A stretch of DNA of 64,000 nucleotides from Streptomyces sp. NRRL F-5122 (GCF_001507435.1 NZ_LMWH01000105.1:62001-126000); one strand, 5' to 3'; shown: positions 43,212 through 51,263, counted from the first letter of the stretch. Translations and numbers: made by a program. The notes: a model not told the origin generated them from the letters alone.

Positions 43212-43372
43212 GCACCGGAGAGGGCGCGGACGACCCGGGCCCCGCTACCCCGTCGTCGGACCAGGAGCAGCGCTACGAGCCCGCGCCCGCGATCGGGAAG
43301 CTCCTGGGCTGGGTCCTCCTCTTCGTGCTCGCCGCGATCGTCGTCGTGCTGGGCGGCGTGTACTTCACCTGA
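43208..43372 (+). CDS. 54-residue single-pass membrane protein coupled to the molybdenum enzyme
   Basis: A polar N-terminus is followed by one hydrophobic helix (LLGWVLLFVLAAIVVVLGGVYF) at the very C-terminus. The GTG overlaps the stop of the molybdopterin subunit (GTGA), the same coupling used between the other subunits, so this is a real fourth gene of the operon. It could anchor the complex at the membrane. No family is recognised. Confidence 0.75.
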   Translation: MSTGEGADDPGPATPSSDQEQRYEPAPAIGKLLGWVLLFVLAAIVVVLGGVYFT

Positions 43373-43558
43373 CGGACCCCGGCCGGTGGACGGTCCTCGG
43401 TGTGGTTCTTGTCACGAGTCCGTGGTGAACGGCGGGGACGCGCCGCAAATCCGGCGGCGTTGTCAGTGCGGCGGCGTATGGTTTTCGGCGTCGGGGGAGA
43501 GGCGCTCCAAGAAGATCGACCACGCGAGCGCTCCGGGAACGAAGTACGCGGGGGAACA

Positions 43559-44725
43559 ATGGACTTGAGCGACGTCGGCAGCGTGATCACGCTGGCCGGG
43601 ACGGACCTCGATCCGTACATCACGCACGCGGAGACGCGGCGCCTGCTGACGGGGGCGGGAGTGCCTTCCGGCAGCTCCCTGCTGGGGTTCGGGCCGCTGT
43701 GCGAGCGGCCCGCGCTGCGGCGGGTGGCCGAGCTGGTGGACGACGCGGAGAAGCTCGCCGAGGAGCTGCGTGACCAGCTGGTCATAGGGGCACTGCGCAC
43801 CGTCGACCGCGACCTGGAGTCCCTCGTGCTGAACGGCGCCACGGGCGAGGTCTCCACGACATACGTCCACCCGCGCCATCCCGGCCTGATGGACCTGTCG
43901 CCGCTCGCCCCCTCGCTGGAGGTGCTGCTGCGGTTCGCCGCGGTCACCGACGAACTGGTCACCTCCCGGGGCCGGTTCGCCTCGCACGGGTACGGCGCCA
44001 AGGCGGTGGCGCAGGCCTCCGAGCGGCTGGCGGCGGTGTTCGCCGAGGATGCGGGGGACGACCCCGCGCCGTACTGGCGGATGGCCGCGCTGATCCGTCC
44101 GCTGGCCCGGATCGCCCGTCCCGGTACGGGACTTGCGCTCGACCTGCCCTCGCGGCTGCTGGACGAGGAGTTCGGCTCCGCCTCGATCGTGCGTTTCGAG
44201 GACGTCGACTTCCCCGGAAAGCTCACGCACGAGCCGACCCGCCGCTTCCTGCGTGAGGTCGGCCTGCCGGAGAACGGCTACTGGTACGAACTCGACACGG
44301 ACGTGCCGCTGCCGACCCTGGCCGAGTACTACGCGGACGAGGACCGCGGCCCCGCGGACGAACTCCCGCCCGAGGCCGACCGTTTGATACGTCTCGGTTA
44401 TCTCCTGGAGGACACGAGCCTGGTGCTGGACGGCTCCACCGGAGCGGTGCTGTGCTGGAGCGAGCCCGACGCCACGCTGCGCCCGCTCAACGCGGACATC
44501 TCCACCCTGGCCTTCACGGTCTGGCTGGTGCACCGCGAGAAGGCACTGGACGCGGAGCACGATCTGACGGACGCCTACGAGCAGCTGGCCGCGACGATGG
44601 CGGAGACCCTCGCCGCGGTCGACCCGATCGCCTGCGACCCGACCCCGAGGACGCCGCAGGACGACGGCTGGCGCTACTGGCCCGAGGCCTTCGAGGACCA
44701 GGCGGGCGGCGGACTGTACGCCTAG
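43559..44725 (+). CDS. Tandem SUKH-4-like immunity-type protein
   Basis: 388 residues in two similar halves. Each half has a SUKH/SMI1-like pattern: a short N-terminal helix, then LVIGALRTVDRDLESLVLNGATGEVSTTYV in the first half and LIRLGYLLEDTSLVLDGSTGAVLCW in the second. SUKH proteins often act as immunity proteins to nuclease or deaminase toxins, but actinobacterial SUKH-4 proteins also occur singly with unknown roles. GGGGGA precedes the ATG. No toxin gene lies beside it. A strong convergent terminator follows. Confidence 0.7.
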   Translation: MDLSDVGSVITLAGTDLDPYITHAETRRLLTGAGVPSGSSLLGFGPLCERPALRRVAELVDDAEKLAEELRDQLVIGALRTVDRDLESLVLNGATGEVSTTYVHPRHPGLMDLSPLAPSLEVLLRFAAVTDELVTSRGRFASHGYGAKAVAQASERLAAVFAEDAGDDPAPYWRMAALIRPLARIARPGTGLALDLPSRLLDEEFGSASIVRFEDVDFPGKLTHEPTRRFLREVGLPENGYWYELDTDVPLPTLAEYYADEDRGPADELPPEADRLIRLGYLLEDTSLVLDGSTGAVLCWSEPDATLRPLNADISTLAFTVWLVHREKALDAEHDLTDAYEQLAATMAETLAAVDPIACDPTPRTPQDDGWRYWPEAFEDQAGGGLYA

Positions 44726-44837
44726 GGTCCGTCGTTCGGACCGAACCGGCGTCGGGTCGGCTGAAGGGCGCGGTCTCTCAGCCGACCTGATCCAGACGAC
44801 GGCTCGGGCCCCGGTGCGACCGTGTCGGCGTGAGTCG

Positions 44838-44869
44838 CCCGCCCCCGAAGCAGGCGGTGCGGGGGCGGG
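44838..44869. terminator. Bidirectional terminator
   Basis: Perfect 10-bp stem CCCGCCCCCG/CGGGGGCGGG with a 12-nt loop between convergent genes. Confidence 0.75.
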
Positions 44870-44881
44870 GACGTCGCCCGG

Positions 44882-46132
44882 TCAGATGGTGGTCAGGGCG
44901 CACTGGCCGCGGTCGGCCGTCGCCGGGCCGGCGGCGGAGGGCCGGATCTCGAAGTCGAACATCGCGGTGGGGACGTACAGCGAGCAGCACGCGTTGGGGA
45001 CGTCGACGATGCCGCTGATGCGTCCCTCGACGGGCGCGGAGCCGAGCAGCAGGTACGCCTGCTCCCCGCTGTAGCCGAACCTCTTGAAGTACTCGACCGC
45101 GTTGAGACAGGCACGGCGATAGGCCAGCGTCGCGTCCAGGTAGTAGTTCGTGTCGGTGTCGTGGTCGACGGAGATTCCGATGAAGGTGAGGAACTCCGTG
45201 TACCGCGGCTCGACGTTGCCCGGGATGAACACCGGGTTGGTCGAGATGCCGTACTTCTCCATGCCGCCCTTGATCAGGTCGACGTGGAAGTCGATGAAGC
45301 CGCCCATCTCGATGGCGCCGCAGAAGGTGATCTCTCCGTCGCCCTGACTGAAGTGCAGATCGCCTCCCGAGAGCTTGGCGTCCTTGACGTGCACAGGGAA
45401 GAACACCCGCGAACCGCGCGTGAAGTTCTTGATGTCCTGGTTGCCGCCGTTCTCACGGGCCGGAACCGTACGGGCGCCCTCCGCGGCGATGCGCGCGGCG
45501 AGGTCGCCGGTGGCCGTGCCGGCGAGCGCGTTGGTGCCTTCCGGCGGCAGCGCGAGGGGCGGGACCCGGTTCGGGTCGGCGTCGATCAGCGCCTGCTCAC
45601 GTGTGTTCCATTGGGCGAGCATCTCGGACGACGGCGCCGTTCCGAACAGCCCGGGGTGGGTGATGCCGGTGAAGCGGATACCGGGCAGATGACGGGACGT
45701 GGCCTGCTGCCCGTGGAAGTCCCAAATCGCCTTGTAGGCGTCCGGGTAGTAGTCGGTCAGGAAGCCGCCACCGTTGGCCTTGGCGAAGATGCCGGTGTAG
45801 CCCCAGTTCTGGCCCGCCGCATCCCCGGTCTGCTGCGGCACGGGGCCGAGGTCGAGGATGTCGACGACGAGCAGGTCGCCGGGTTCGGCGCCCTCCACGC
45901 CGATCGGGCCGCTGAGCATGTGAGGGATGGTCAGGTCGATGTCGCGCACATCGTCGGCGGTGTCGTTGTTGCCGATCTGGCAGTCGGTCCAGTCACGGCA
46001 CTCCATGCGGAACTCCGCTCCCGGCTTCACCATGGCGACGTTGGGGATGTCCGGGTGCCACCTGTTGTGTCCGGGCACGTCCTGGTCACGCATCGACTTG
46101 CTCTGGTCCACACTGAATACGACTTCGGGCAT
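44882..46132 (-). CDS. fmdA: Formamidase (acetamidase/formamidase family)
   Basis: 416 residues, full length for FmdA. It hydrolyses formamide (possibly other short amides) to ammonia and formate, giving nitrogen in the cytoplasm. Conserved segments include GHNRWHPDIPNVAMVKPGAEF, RFTGITHPGLFGTAPS, SGGDLHFSQGDGEITFCGAIEMGG and NACCSLYVPTAMFDF, the last with the CC near the C-terminus. It is the third gene of an operon with an amide-channel-like gene and an FmdB-like gene. Confidence 0.94.
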   Translation of the reverse strand: MPEVVFSVDQSKSMRDQDVPGHNRWHPDIPNVAMVKPGAEFRMECRDWTDCQIGNNDTADDVRDIDLTIPHMLSGPIGVEGAEPGDLLVVDILDLGPVPQQTGDAAGQNWGYTGIFAKANGGGFLTDYYPDAYKAIWDFHGQQATSRHLPGIRFTGITHPGLFGTAPSSEMLAQWNTREQALIDADPNRVPPLALPPEGTNALAGTATGDLAARIAAEGARTVPARENGGNQDIKNFTRGSRVFFPVHVKDAKLSGGDLHFSQGDGEITFCGAIEMGGFIDFHVDLIKGGMEKYGISTNPVFIPGNVEPRYTEFLTFIGISVDHDTDTNYYLDATLAYRRACLNAVEYFKRFGYSGEQAYLLLGSAPVEGRISGIVDVPNACCSLYVPTAMFDFEIRPSAAGPATADRGQCALTTI

Positions 46133-46156
46133 GACAGCCTCTCATTTCAGATCCGG

Positions 46157-46792
46157 TCAGGACGGTGTGCCCGTACCTCCGGTCGATCCGGCCGGAACCG
46201 GTTGCCGTGATTTCCTGGTGAGCGGCCACAGCGCCGCGAACACGACGACCCCGAAGGCCCCGAGAGCGATGGCGATCTCCGTGGTGTGCTTCCAGTAACC
46301 GGAAAGCAGCAGCGCCGCGGGAATGACTCCGGTGACCCAGCCCTCGATCGCCGTCACCCAGCCGACATAGTCGGACAGTGGCACTTTTCTGAGGCCGAGC
46401 AACAGGAAGAACAGGAACCAGAGGAAGGCCCAGTAGAGCCAGATGACTCCGAACGGATAGTCCTTGAGCAGGTGGAAATTGGCGAACGAATACCCGAGGG
46501 CGACGATCGCGACGAAGAGGGAGTAGTAGCCGACACAGATGTTGTCGATGTCCGCGAGCAGGACGATGCCCACGTAAAGGTATGTGAATCCGAACAGGTA
46601 GATCCCGGACGCTGCCAGGATCTTCATCTGGTCGTCGCCGGCCGTGAAGATGAGATAGGTCGGTGTCAGTACCTGCAATGCCCCCACGAAGAGGTTGAAG
46701 ACCGCCGCGGACTTGGGGTCGACCCTCCCGAGCAGCAACAGCCCGTTCATGAACAGCACCGCGCCGACAAAGAGCAGTCCCACGTTGCTCAC
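46157..46792 (-). CDS. AmiS/UreI family amide transporter
   Basis: 211 residues with about six TM helices: VGLLFVGAVLFMNGLLLLG at the start and VGYYSLFVAIVALGYSFANFHLLKDYPFGVIWLYWAFLWFLFF in the middle, typical of the AmiS/UreI channel family for urea and short amides. It should bring formamide in for FmdA, 24 nt downstream. The GTG start is supported by GAGGAGG. Confidence 0.93.
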   Translation of the reverse strand: MSNVGLLFVGAVLFMNGLLLLGRVDPKSAAVFNLFVGALQVLTPTYLIFTAGDDQMKILAASGIYLFGFTYLYVGIVLLADIDNICVGYYSLFVAIVALGYSFANFHLLKDYPFGVIWLYWAFLWFLFFLLLGLRKVPLSDYVGWVTAIEGWVTGVIPAALLLSGYWKHTTEIAIALGAFGVVVFAALWPLTRKSRQPVPAGSTGGTGTPS

Positions 46793-46843
46793 GGGGACGC
46801 ACCTCCTCGGTCCGCGCGGGGCGGGATCGCCCGCAACCCGCCC

Positions 46844-47122
46844 TCAGGGTCGCGGCAACCGCGACAACGCGGGGTGCGGGCGCCGGACCGGCACCCGGCC
46901 CCGCGGCACTTCGGACACGACTTCCGGAGCCTCGCGGGACTGCTCCTGCCGGTCGTGCAGGGCGGCGACCGCGTGCGGGGTCGTCGCGAGGCCGGGCGAG
47001 GTGAACACACGTCGTGCGGTGCCCGAGCATGCAGGGCAGCCGTGAACAGGGGGCGCAGTCCCGATCGCCATTTTCACGTCGAAGGGCCCGCAACGGCTGC
47101 AAAGGTATTCGTAGGTTGCCAT
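46844..47122 (-). CDS. FmdB-like zinc ribbon protein
   Basis: 92 residues. The FmdB-type ribbon reads MATYEYLCSRCGPFDVKM then HGCPACSGTARRVF, with two CxxC pairs. The rest is a basic Pro/Arg tail. FmdB proteins sit next to formamidase genes and are proposed regulators. It is the first gene of the formamidase operon. The ATG at 47122 begins the conserved core; the upstream extension is not conserved-looking. Confidence 0.88.
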   Translation of the reverse strand: MATYEYLCSRCGPFDVKMAIGTAPPVHGCPACSGTARRVFTSPGLATTPHAVAALHDRQEQSREAPEVVSEVPRGRVPVRRPHPALSRLPRP

Positions 47123-47208
47123 CACCACTCCGCATGTCGGCGGACGCCGGTCAACCCGAGGGCGTGGCCGGCATTCGCCCGCGCCCACATCCCAGTGTTG
47201 CTCTCTTT

Positions 47209-47264
47209 TCAAGTGGACGACTCGCTTATCCATGCGTCAAGTGGAGAGCGCAAGGGCCACTTGA
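47209..47264. promoter_or_regulatory. Operator-like repeat cluster, formamidase operon
   Basis: Two direct TCAAGTGG copies 28 nt apart and one inverted CCACTTGA 12 nt further on, about 90-140 nt before fmdB. Confidence 0.45.
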
Positions 47265-47451
47265 GGGCATTGCGGCGACCGCTCGAAGCCGACCGGAAAT
47301 CAAGATCACCGGTGCGGGCCGGTTCGGTTGCCGTCTGCGGGGAAAGGTCACCGAGGATCTTCGCCGTGATCGTCTTCCCTTGACCGGGCGCCGGGGTCCG
47401 GGTCGGCCCACCCTTATGGTGCCGAGCGCGGATTGCGGGTTCGGGTCTGCT

Positions 47452-47465
47452 GTGAGTCGACTCAC
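47452..47465. promoter_or_regulatory. 14-nt perfect palindrome
   Basis: GTGAGTCGACTCAC lies between the divergent fmdB and the Cys-rich gene and could serve either. Confidence 0.4.
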
Positions 47466-47595
47466 GCCGAATTCGCTGGACGGTTTCGATCCGGACCCTT
47501 AAGTTCCGTAAACAGGTCATTTTTTTCTTATGCGGAGGCACCGGCGCCGCGCATGCCGTCGTGCGAGAAAAGGCGAACGCCGGAAGGGCGGATCA

Positions 47596-48027
47596 GTGAG
47601 CAATATGGACGCCGTATGGGTACGTGGCGTGAACGGCATTCAATTGCATCACGTGACCGACCTTCAGGACGCCGGCAGGTTTCTCGGCAACGCGGCGATG
47701 GCCCTGCGTGCCGCGCACGTGAGGACCGGCGCCGAGCGGTACTCCGGCCTGGCCGCCGAGCTGAAGAGCCTGGTGGAGCGAGTGCGGGAGCTCGAGGACG
47801 AGGCGAGGTCGACCATGCACGACCTGCACGCCACCGACCCCGAGCGCTTCGCCCGCTGCCGGGACGGTCACGAGCCGTGGCCCGGCGAGATCCCGGCCGG
47901 GTTCATCCCGCGTCACACCTGCAAGGACGAGTGCCTCTACCACGACCGCGGCGTCGTCGAGGCCCTGATGCAGTGCACCTGCGGCCGCCCGCCGTGCCGG
48001 GCATGTGAGATCGGCGGCAAGCTCTGA
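47596..48027 (+). CDS. Conserved-looking Cys-rich small protein
   Basis: 143 residues, not recognised. The first 75 residues are helical (LQDAGRFLGNAAMALRAAHVRTG...ELKSLVERVRELEDEARSTMHDL). The C-terminal 40 carry HTCKDECLYHD and CTCGRPPCRACEIGG: six cysteines plus histidines, probably a metal site. The GTG start follows GGAAGGGCGG; an ATG three codons later is possible. Its terminator directly borders the left end of the integrated element. Confidence 0.7.
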   Translation: MSNMDAVWVRGVNGIQLHHVTDLQDAGRFLGNAAMALRAAHVRTGAERYSGLAAELKSLVERVRELEDEARSTMHDLHATDPERFARCRDGHEPWPGEIPAGFIPRHTCKDECLYHDRGVVEALMQCTCGRPPCRACEIGGKL

Positions 48028-48042
48028 GAAACCGGAGCGCGG

Positions 48043-48068
48043 GGCGGCACCCTTCCTAGGGTGCCGCC
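48043..48068 (+). terminator. Terminator next to the left attachment remnant
   Basis: Perfect 10-bp stem GGCGGCACCC/GGGTGCCGCC, then TCTCCGTTTT. A similar hairpin lies at 52080-52110. Confidence 0.85.
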
Positions 48069-48091
48069 TCTCCGTTTTCCGGGTCCGGCGG

Positions 48092-48130
48092 CAGAGGCCG
48101 CGGCGGGGACCGAACCCGCGTAACTCGCTT
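48092..48130. repeat. Left attachment site remnant (tRNA-Cys 3' end)
   Basis: 39 nt matching 52133-52171, the 3' half of tRNA-Cys, with only 3 mismatches and in the same orientation. This is the expected scar of site-specific integration into the tRNA gene. Confidence 0.75.
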
Positions 48131-48246
48131 GTCGTCAGGCCCGTTGTCTGTGGCCCGCGGCATGATGCGGGGCATGTGACGGCCCGTCCGACCGGGAGTC
48201 TTCGAGGCCGTCGGCCACAAGGGGAGGGGTGCCGTGCGCAGGCCGG

Positions 48247-48412
48247 TCAGGTGGGGTTGTCGAAGAGGCGGCTCGCTTCGCGGATCTTGTCGCGGGTGGC
48301 GCCGAGTTTTTCCAGGGTGGCGACGGCTACGCCGTCGGTGAGCAGGCCGTACAGCAGGCGCTCTGTGCCTGCTTCGGCGAGCCCGTCGGCTTGCGCGGCT
48401 TCAAGCGCGGCG
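48247..48412 (-). pseudogene. Fragment of a Clp N-terminal domain protein
   Basis: The minus strand reads ALEAAQADGLAEAGTERLL then YGLLTDGVAVATLEKLG and ends at a TGA. This is the C-terminal half of a Clp-N (Clp R) repeat, where the family has GTEHLLLGLL. The 5' part is missing: at about 48413 the sequence switches to the integrase fragment on the other strand. Confidence 0.6.
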
Positions 48413-48655
48413 GACGTTGACCTGCTGCGGTCTCACAACAAGGCGCAGCAAGCGGAGCGGGAGACCGCCGGGAGCCACTGGGTGGAAAGTGGTTTGGTGT
48501 TCCCGGACGAGCACGGCCGTAGCCCGTCCCACCGCCGGGACTGGGCTGAGTGGAAGGCCTTGCTGACCGAGGCGAACGTCCGTGACGGGCGACTACACGA
48601 TGCGCGCCACACAGCCGCCACGGTTCTGCTGATCCTGGGTGTCCCTGAGCGAGGT
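48413..48655 (+). pseudogene. Tyrosine recombinase (integrase) fragment
   Basis: About 80 residues of the catalytic domain: VFPDEHGRSPSHRRDWAEWKALL then RDGRLHDARHTAATVLLILGVPE. The HxxR motif (HDARHTAAT) is present but the second His/Trp and the catalytic Tyr are lost, and the N-terminal half is absent. It lies beside the left attachment remnant, where an integrase gene is expected. Confidence 0.75.
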
Positions 48656-49245
48656 CCCGCGCCACCCGCATGGCTGCCACGGTTCGCGGCCCCGAAACTG
48701 CCGGGTCAGGATGGGCTCGACCCCGCGCCCTGGCATCCCCCTCAGCTCAGGTCGCAGGAAGTCGAGGCACGCCTCCCACCCATCCGGATGCGCAGCACCA
48801 CATCGAGTGGGAGGCGCGCTCGCGTGGTCGAGATGCACCGGAACGCTGACAGCGTCACATTTGATCTATTGGGAAGGTGTCCCAGGTCGGCTGGGACTTC
48901 CAGGCAGCCCGTGCTCCTGGGGTGCCGCCGTAGCGGGCTCATGGGCCCGCGCCGAAAAGTACAAGTTGCGCTGACCGTGGCCTGGCGCACGGTGCCGGTG
49001 TCCATGCTGTTCCACCTGCCAGCTACACCCTCGATGTCCGCGCAACGCATCACGCCCCCCGCACGAGCCACGCAGTGTGGGGGGCGTTTCAGCAGGCCAA
49101 GGGCTGCCGAGGTCGAGACGGGCCGCCTGCGCGCCTCACTTGCCCGCACCCGTTCACGGTGTGACCGTGAGACGGATCCTGCTTGCCTGGCCCAAAGGCG
49201 GACAGACGATTCGTGAAATGCCGATCCCCTTACCGCGAAGGCAAT
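48656..49245. other. Non-coding interior of the element
   Basis: 590 bases. Nothing was recognised except a terminator-like hairpin at 49052-49087. Confidence 0.5.
49052..49087. terminator. Terminator-like hairpin in the element
   Basis: ACGCCCCCC (49052-49060) pairs with GGGGGGCGT (49079-49087), 18-nt loop, then TTC. Confidence 0.55.
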
Positions 49246-49572
49246 GTGGAAACCCACGCGAATGAGCTCCCTGGCGCGGTCCCGGAACCGGAACACCACG
49301 CCGTTGATCAGATCAATGAACTTCGGAGCAAGGTCTCTCAACTTGAGAACGCCGTGGATTCACACGCCGCGGTCGACCAAGCGATCAGCGTCATCGTCGC
49401 CGTCGGACGCCTGACCCCAGCTCAGGCCTGGGATCTGCTCCGTGAGACGTCTATGCGCACCAACATCAATCTGCGGCACGTATCCCAGCTGGTGATCGCC
49501 TGGGGTGTGACCGGCCACCTTGCGGCAGACATTCGCGAGGAATCGACCCGCAGGCAGAGCACCATCGGATGA
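49246..49572 (+). CDS. ANTAR domain protein
   Basis: 108 residues. A short coiled coil (INELRSKVSQLENAVDSHAAVDQA) leads into an ANTAR domain (ISVIVAVGRLTPAQAWDLLRETSMRTNINLRHVSQLVI). ANTAR proteins bind paired RNA hairpins to prevent termination. No sensor domain is attached, so it may work with a partner or be a remnant. GTG at 49246 is chosen for GAAGG upstream; earlier starts (GTG 49213, TTG 49183) are possible. The domain looks intact although the surrounding element is decayed. Confidence 0.7.
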   Translation: METHANELPGAVPEPEHHAVDQINELRSKVSQLENAVDSHAAVDQAISVIVAVGRLTPAQAWDLLRETSMRTNINLRHVSQLVIAWGVTGHLAADIREESTRRQSTIG

Positions 49573-49930
49573 ACGTCCCACTCAGCGCCCGCCTGACAGA
49601 ACAACGCAAGTGGCCCGCCGATCCCGGGAGTGTGGGGACCGGCGGGCCGGCGTTGCAGTCGAGCACCCCCAACGCCGTGTCCGGCCGGCAGTGCGTGCAT
49701 GCCGCCACTTTCTGGGGCAGGGCGTTGAGGTCCTCTGCGTGACCCGCCTCGATCGGTTGGAGGGCGTGACCGGCGTCAGCCGCGACGCGGGCCCGCTGAG
49801 CTTCAGCGGAGAGGCCAAGGGCCCGCGCTGCCCCTGCCCCAACGCGGCCGAGGAGAGTGACCGGGAACCGCCCGATCCGCCCCATCCGTTGGCACCAGTA
49901 CCATCGCGCACGACCAGACCAAGGAGCACC
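49573..49930. other. Gap with a gene fragment
   Basis: 358 bases. The minus strand carries a DUF6233-like C-terminal fragment (about 49640-49760). Nothing else was recognised until the AAGGAG of the next small gene. Confidence 0.45.
49640..49760 (-). pseudogene. DUF6233 C-terminal fragment
   Basis: The minus strand reads KVAACTHCRPDTALGVLD, the ending of the Streptomyces DUF6233 family, without the N-terminal part. The same motif occurs in the fuller copy at 50466-50966; the DNA match is at 49679-49700 and 50601-50624. Confidence 0.5.
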
Positions 49931-50104
49931 ATGGCGCTCGATCGCGAGACCGACGAGGCGAAGGACACCGCACGCCTCACCCTCTTCCAGGCCATCACCA
50001 AGACGGCCACCGAGCTGTCGAAACATGGGGGCGACAACGCCAGCGCGTTGAAGGACCTCGCCGAGGCGTACGCCTGGCTCAGCAACACCAGCCAGCCGCA
50101 CTGA
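49931..50104 (+). CDS. Small helical protein (57 residues)
   Basis: MALDRETDEAKDTARLTLF continues through ALKDLAEAYAWLSNTSQPH. It is mostly helical and charged. AAGGAG stands 5 nt before the ATG, which makes translation likely. The function is unknown; Streptomyces mobile regions often encode such short proteins. Confidence 0.6.
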   Translation: MALDRETDEAKDTARLTLFQAITKTATELSKHGGDNASALKDLAEAYAWLSNTSQPH

Positions 50105-50147
50105 CGACGCAGACCAGACGCCTCACCATCCGAAGTAGGTTCTCCGC

Positions 50148-50507
50148 ATGACCACTAGCGACAGCCTGCTCGGGCGGATCATCAAGCGCGTCAACCGCGA
50201 CACCGACCGTTTCGACATCACGATCACCGTCAACGGCGCGGTCATCACCGGCCGGCTCATATCTCGTGCTGTCTGGCTGGAAGTCAATATCAAGCTGCTC
50301 AACGACATCGACAAGATGCTCTTTGCTGAAGAGTTCGCTGCCGAAGGCGGATCGTTGGACAACGAGGAGTACCTCCACCTCAGCGAGGCGAGGACCCTGT
50401 CCGGTTGGGAGATTCCGCTCGCCATCGGCACCGGCTACGTCCGCATCCCTGCAGCCAGCGTGGATTCATGGGCCTTCGGCCGGGTTGATATTCAGCGCGC
50501 ACGGTAG
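50148..50507 (+). CDS. Hypothetical beta-rich protein, possibly GvpU-like
   Basis: 119 residues: RFDITITVNGAVITGRLISRAVWLEVN then IDKMLFAEEFAAEGGS, ending VDSWAFGRVDIQ. The hydrophobic beta pattern around VNGAVITGRLISR resembles the gas vesicle accessory GvpU family, but no other gas vesicle genes are nearby, so this is a weak family hint. The start at ATG 50148 lacks a strong ribosome binding site. The end overlaps the convergent DUF6233 gene. Confidence 0.55.
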   Translation: MTTSDSLLGRIIKRVNRDTDRFDITITVNGAVITGRLISRAVWLEVNIKLLNDIDKMLFAEEFAAEGGSLDNEEYLHLSEARTLSGWEIPLAIGTGYVRIPAASVDSWAFGRVDIQRAR

Positions 50508-50966
50508 GCGCACCTCAGCCGCCCCGTCGCCCGCCACGGACGACGGGGCGTCGTTGTACGCGCTCATCCGAATACGAACTGGCAGGAAGCCGAGCTCCGC
50601 GTCCGGGCGGCAGTGCGTGCATGCGGGCACCTGTTGGCGTGGCGCGCCGAGGGCCTCCACCTGCGACACCCCGATCCATCGGCTGCTCTTCCGAACGGTC
50701 CAGCAGTCGCCGACGTGAGCGGCGACCAGGTTGGTCTTGTTCAGGTCCCGCTCGAGCAGCCACTCCGGCGGTGGAGGCCGCATCTCCTCGGCCTGCCGCT
50801 GCCGCGTCTCGCGCTCCCCTTCTTGTGCGATCCATCCGTCGATCTGGGCGAGGGCGGCCGTGGCTTGCTGGACGACGACGCGGTGTGCGAAGTGCAGCAA
50901 GTCGAGTTTCGACGGCGCGGGGTCGTTCGCGTGTTCGATATTACGGCGTAGGCTTTTCCCCGCCAC
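50466..50966 (-). CDS. DUF6233 family protein, start uncertain
   Basis: Up to 166 residues. The recognisable part is LDLLHFAHRVVVQQATAALAQIDGW...RPPPPEWLLERDLNK...VAAHVGDCWTVRKSSRWI...ACTHCRPDAELGFLPV, the Streptomyces DUF6233 pattern of an N-terminal helix, a WLLE motif, an HVGDC motif and a final CTHCRPD. The C-terminal 35 residues go beyond the family and overlap the convergent gene. The GTG at 50966 has no good ribosome binding site, so the gene may be shorter or broken. Function unknown. Confidence 0.5.
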   Translation of the reverse strand: MAGKSLRRNIEHANDPAPSKLDLLHFAHRVVVQQATAALAQIDGWIAQEGERETRQRQAEEMRPPPPEWLLERDLNKTNLVAAHVGDCWTVRKSSRWIGVSQVEALGAPRQQVPACTHCRPDAELGFLPVRIRMSAYNDAPSSVAGDGAAEVRLPCALNINPAEGP

Positions 50967-50990
50967 CTCAGGGCAACGGAAGGAGACGTC

Positions 50991-51263
50991 ATGGACGTGG
51001 ACGAGCTGCTGCACCGCCACGGCGTCGACACCGACCGGCTCGACCCCGCGCCCCTGCGCCCTACGTGGCCGGCGATGAGAGACCACCTCGCGGCCCTGGC
51101 CGGATGCACGGTCTGCGGCGACACCTGCCTCAGCACCTGGGTGGTCGACATGGGGAGCGGTCCCCGGTGGGTCGGTCTATGTCGGGACCACACGCCGGGC
51201 GTACTGTCCGAACTGGCCGCGCCGACCGTGCTCGGCGGCAGGACGGGTGCCGTTCATGGATGA
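50991..51263 (+). CDS. Small protein with CxxC motif
   Basis: 90 residues: LDPAPLRPTWPAMRDHLAALAGCTVCGDTCLSTWVVDMG then VGLCRDHTPGVLSEL. The CTVCGDTC and CRDH residues may bind zinc. GGAAGGAG precedes the ATG. The next gene overlaps it by ATGA. Unknown function; likely element cargo. Confidence 0.6.
   Translation: MDVDELLHRHGVDTDRLDPAPLRPTWPAMRDHLAALAGCTVCGDTCLSTWVVDMGSGPRWVGLCRDHTPGVLSELAAPTVLGGRTGAVHG

Larger units (their letters stand above)
47123..47595. other. Regulatory region of the formamidase operon
   Basis: 473 bases, less GC-rich than its flanks. It holds TCAAGTGG at 47209-47216 and 47237-47244, its inverse CCACTTGA at 47257-47264, and a perfect palindrome GTGAGTCGACTCAC at 47452-47465. 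Next to the following gene there is a T-run (47519-47528). No gene was recognised. Confidence 0.6.

Noticed and set aside
48092..48165. A second functional tRNA-Cys
   Set aside because: Only the 3' half is present and the anticodon arm is interrupted after ACTCGCTT; it is an attachment remnant.
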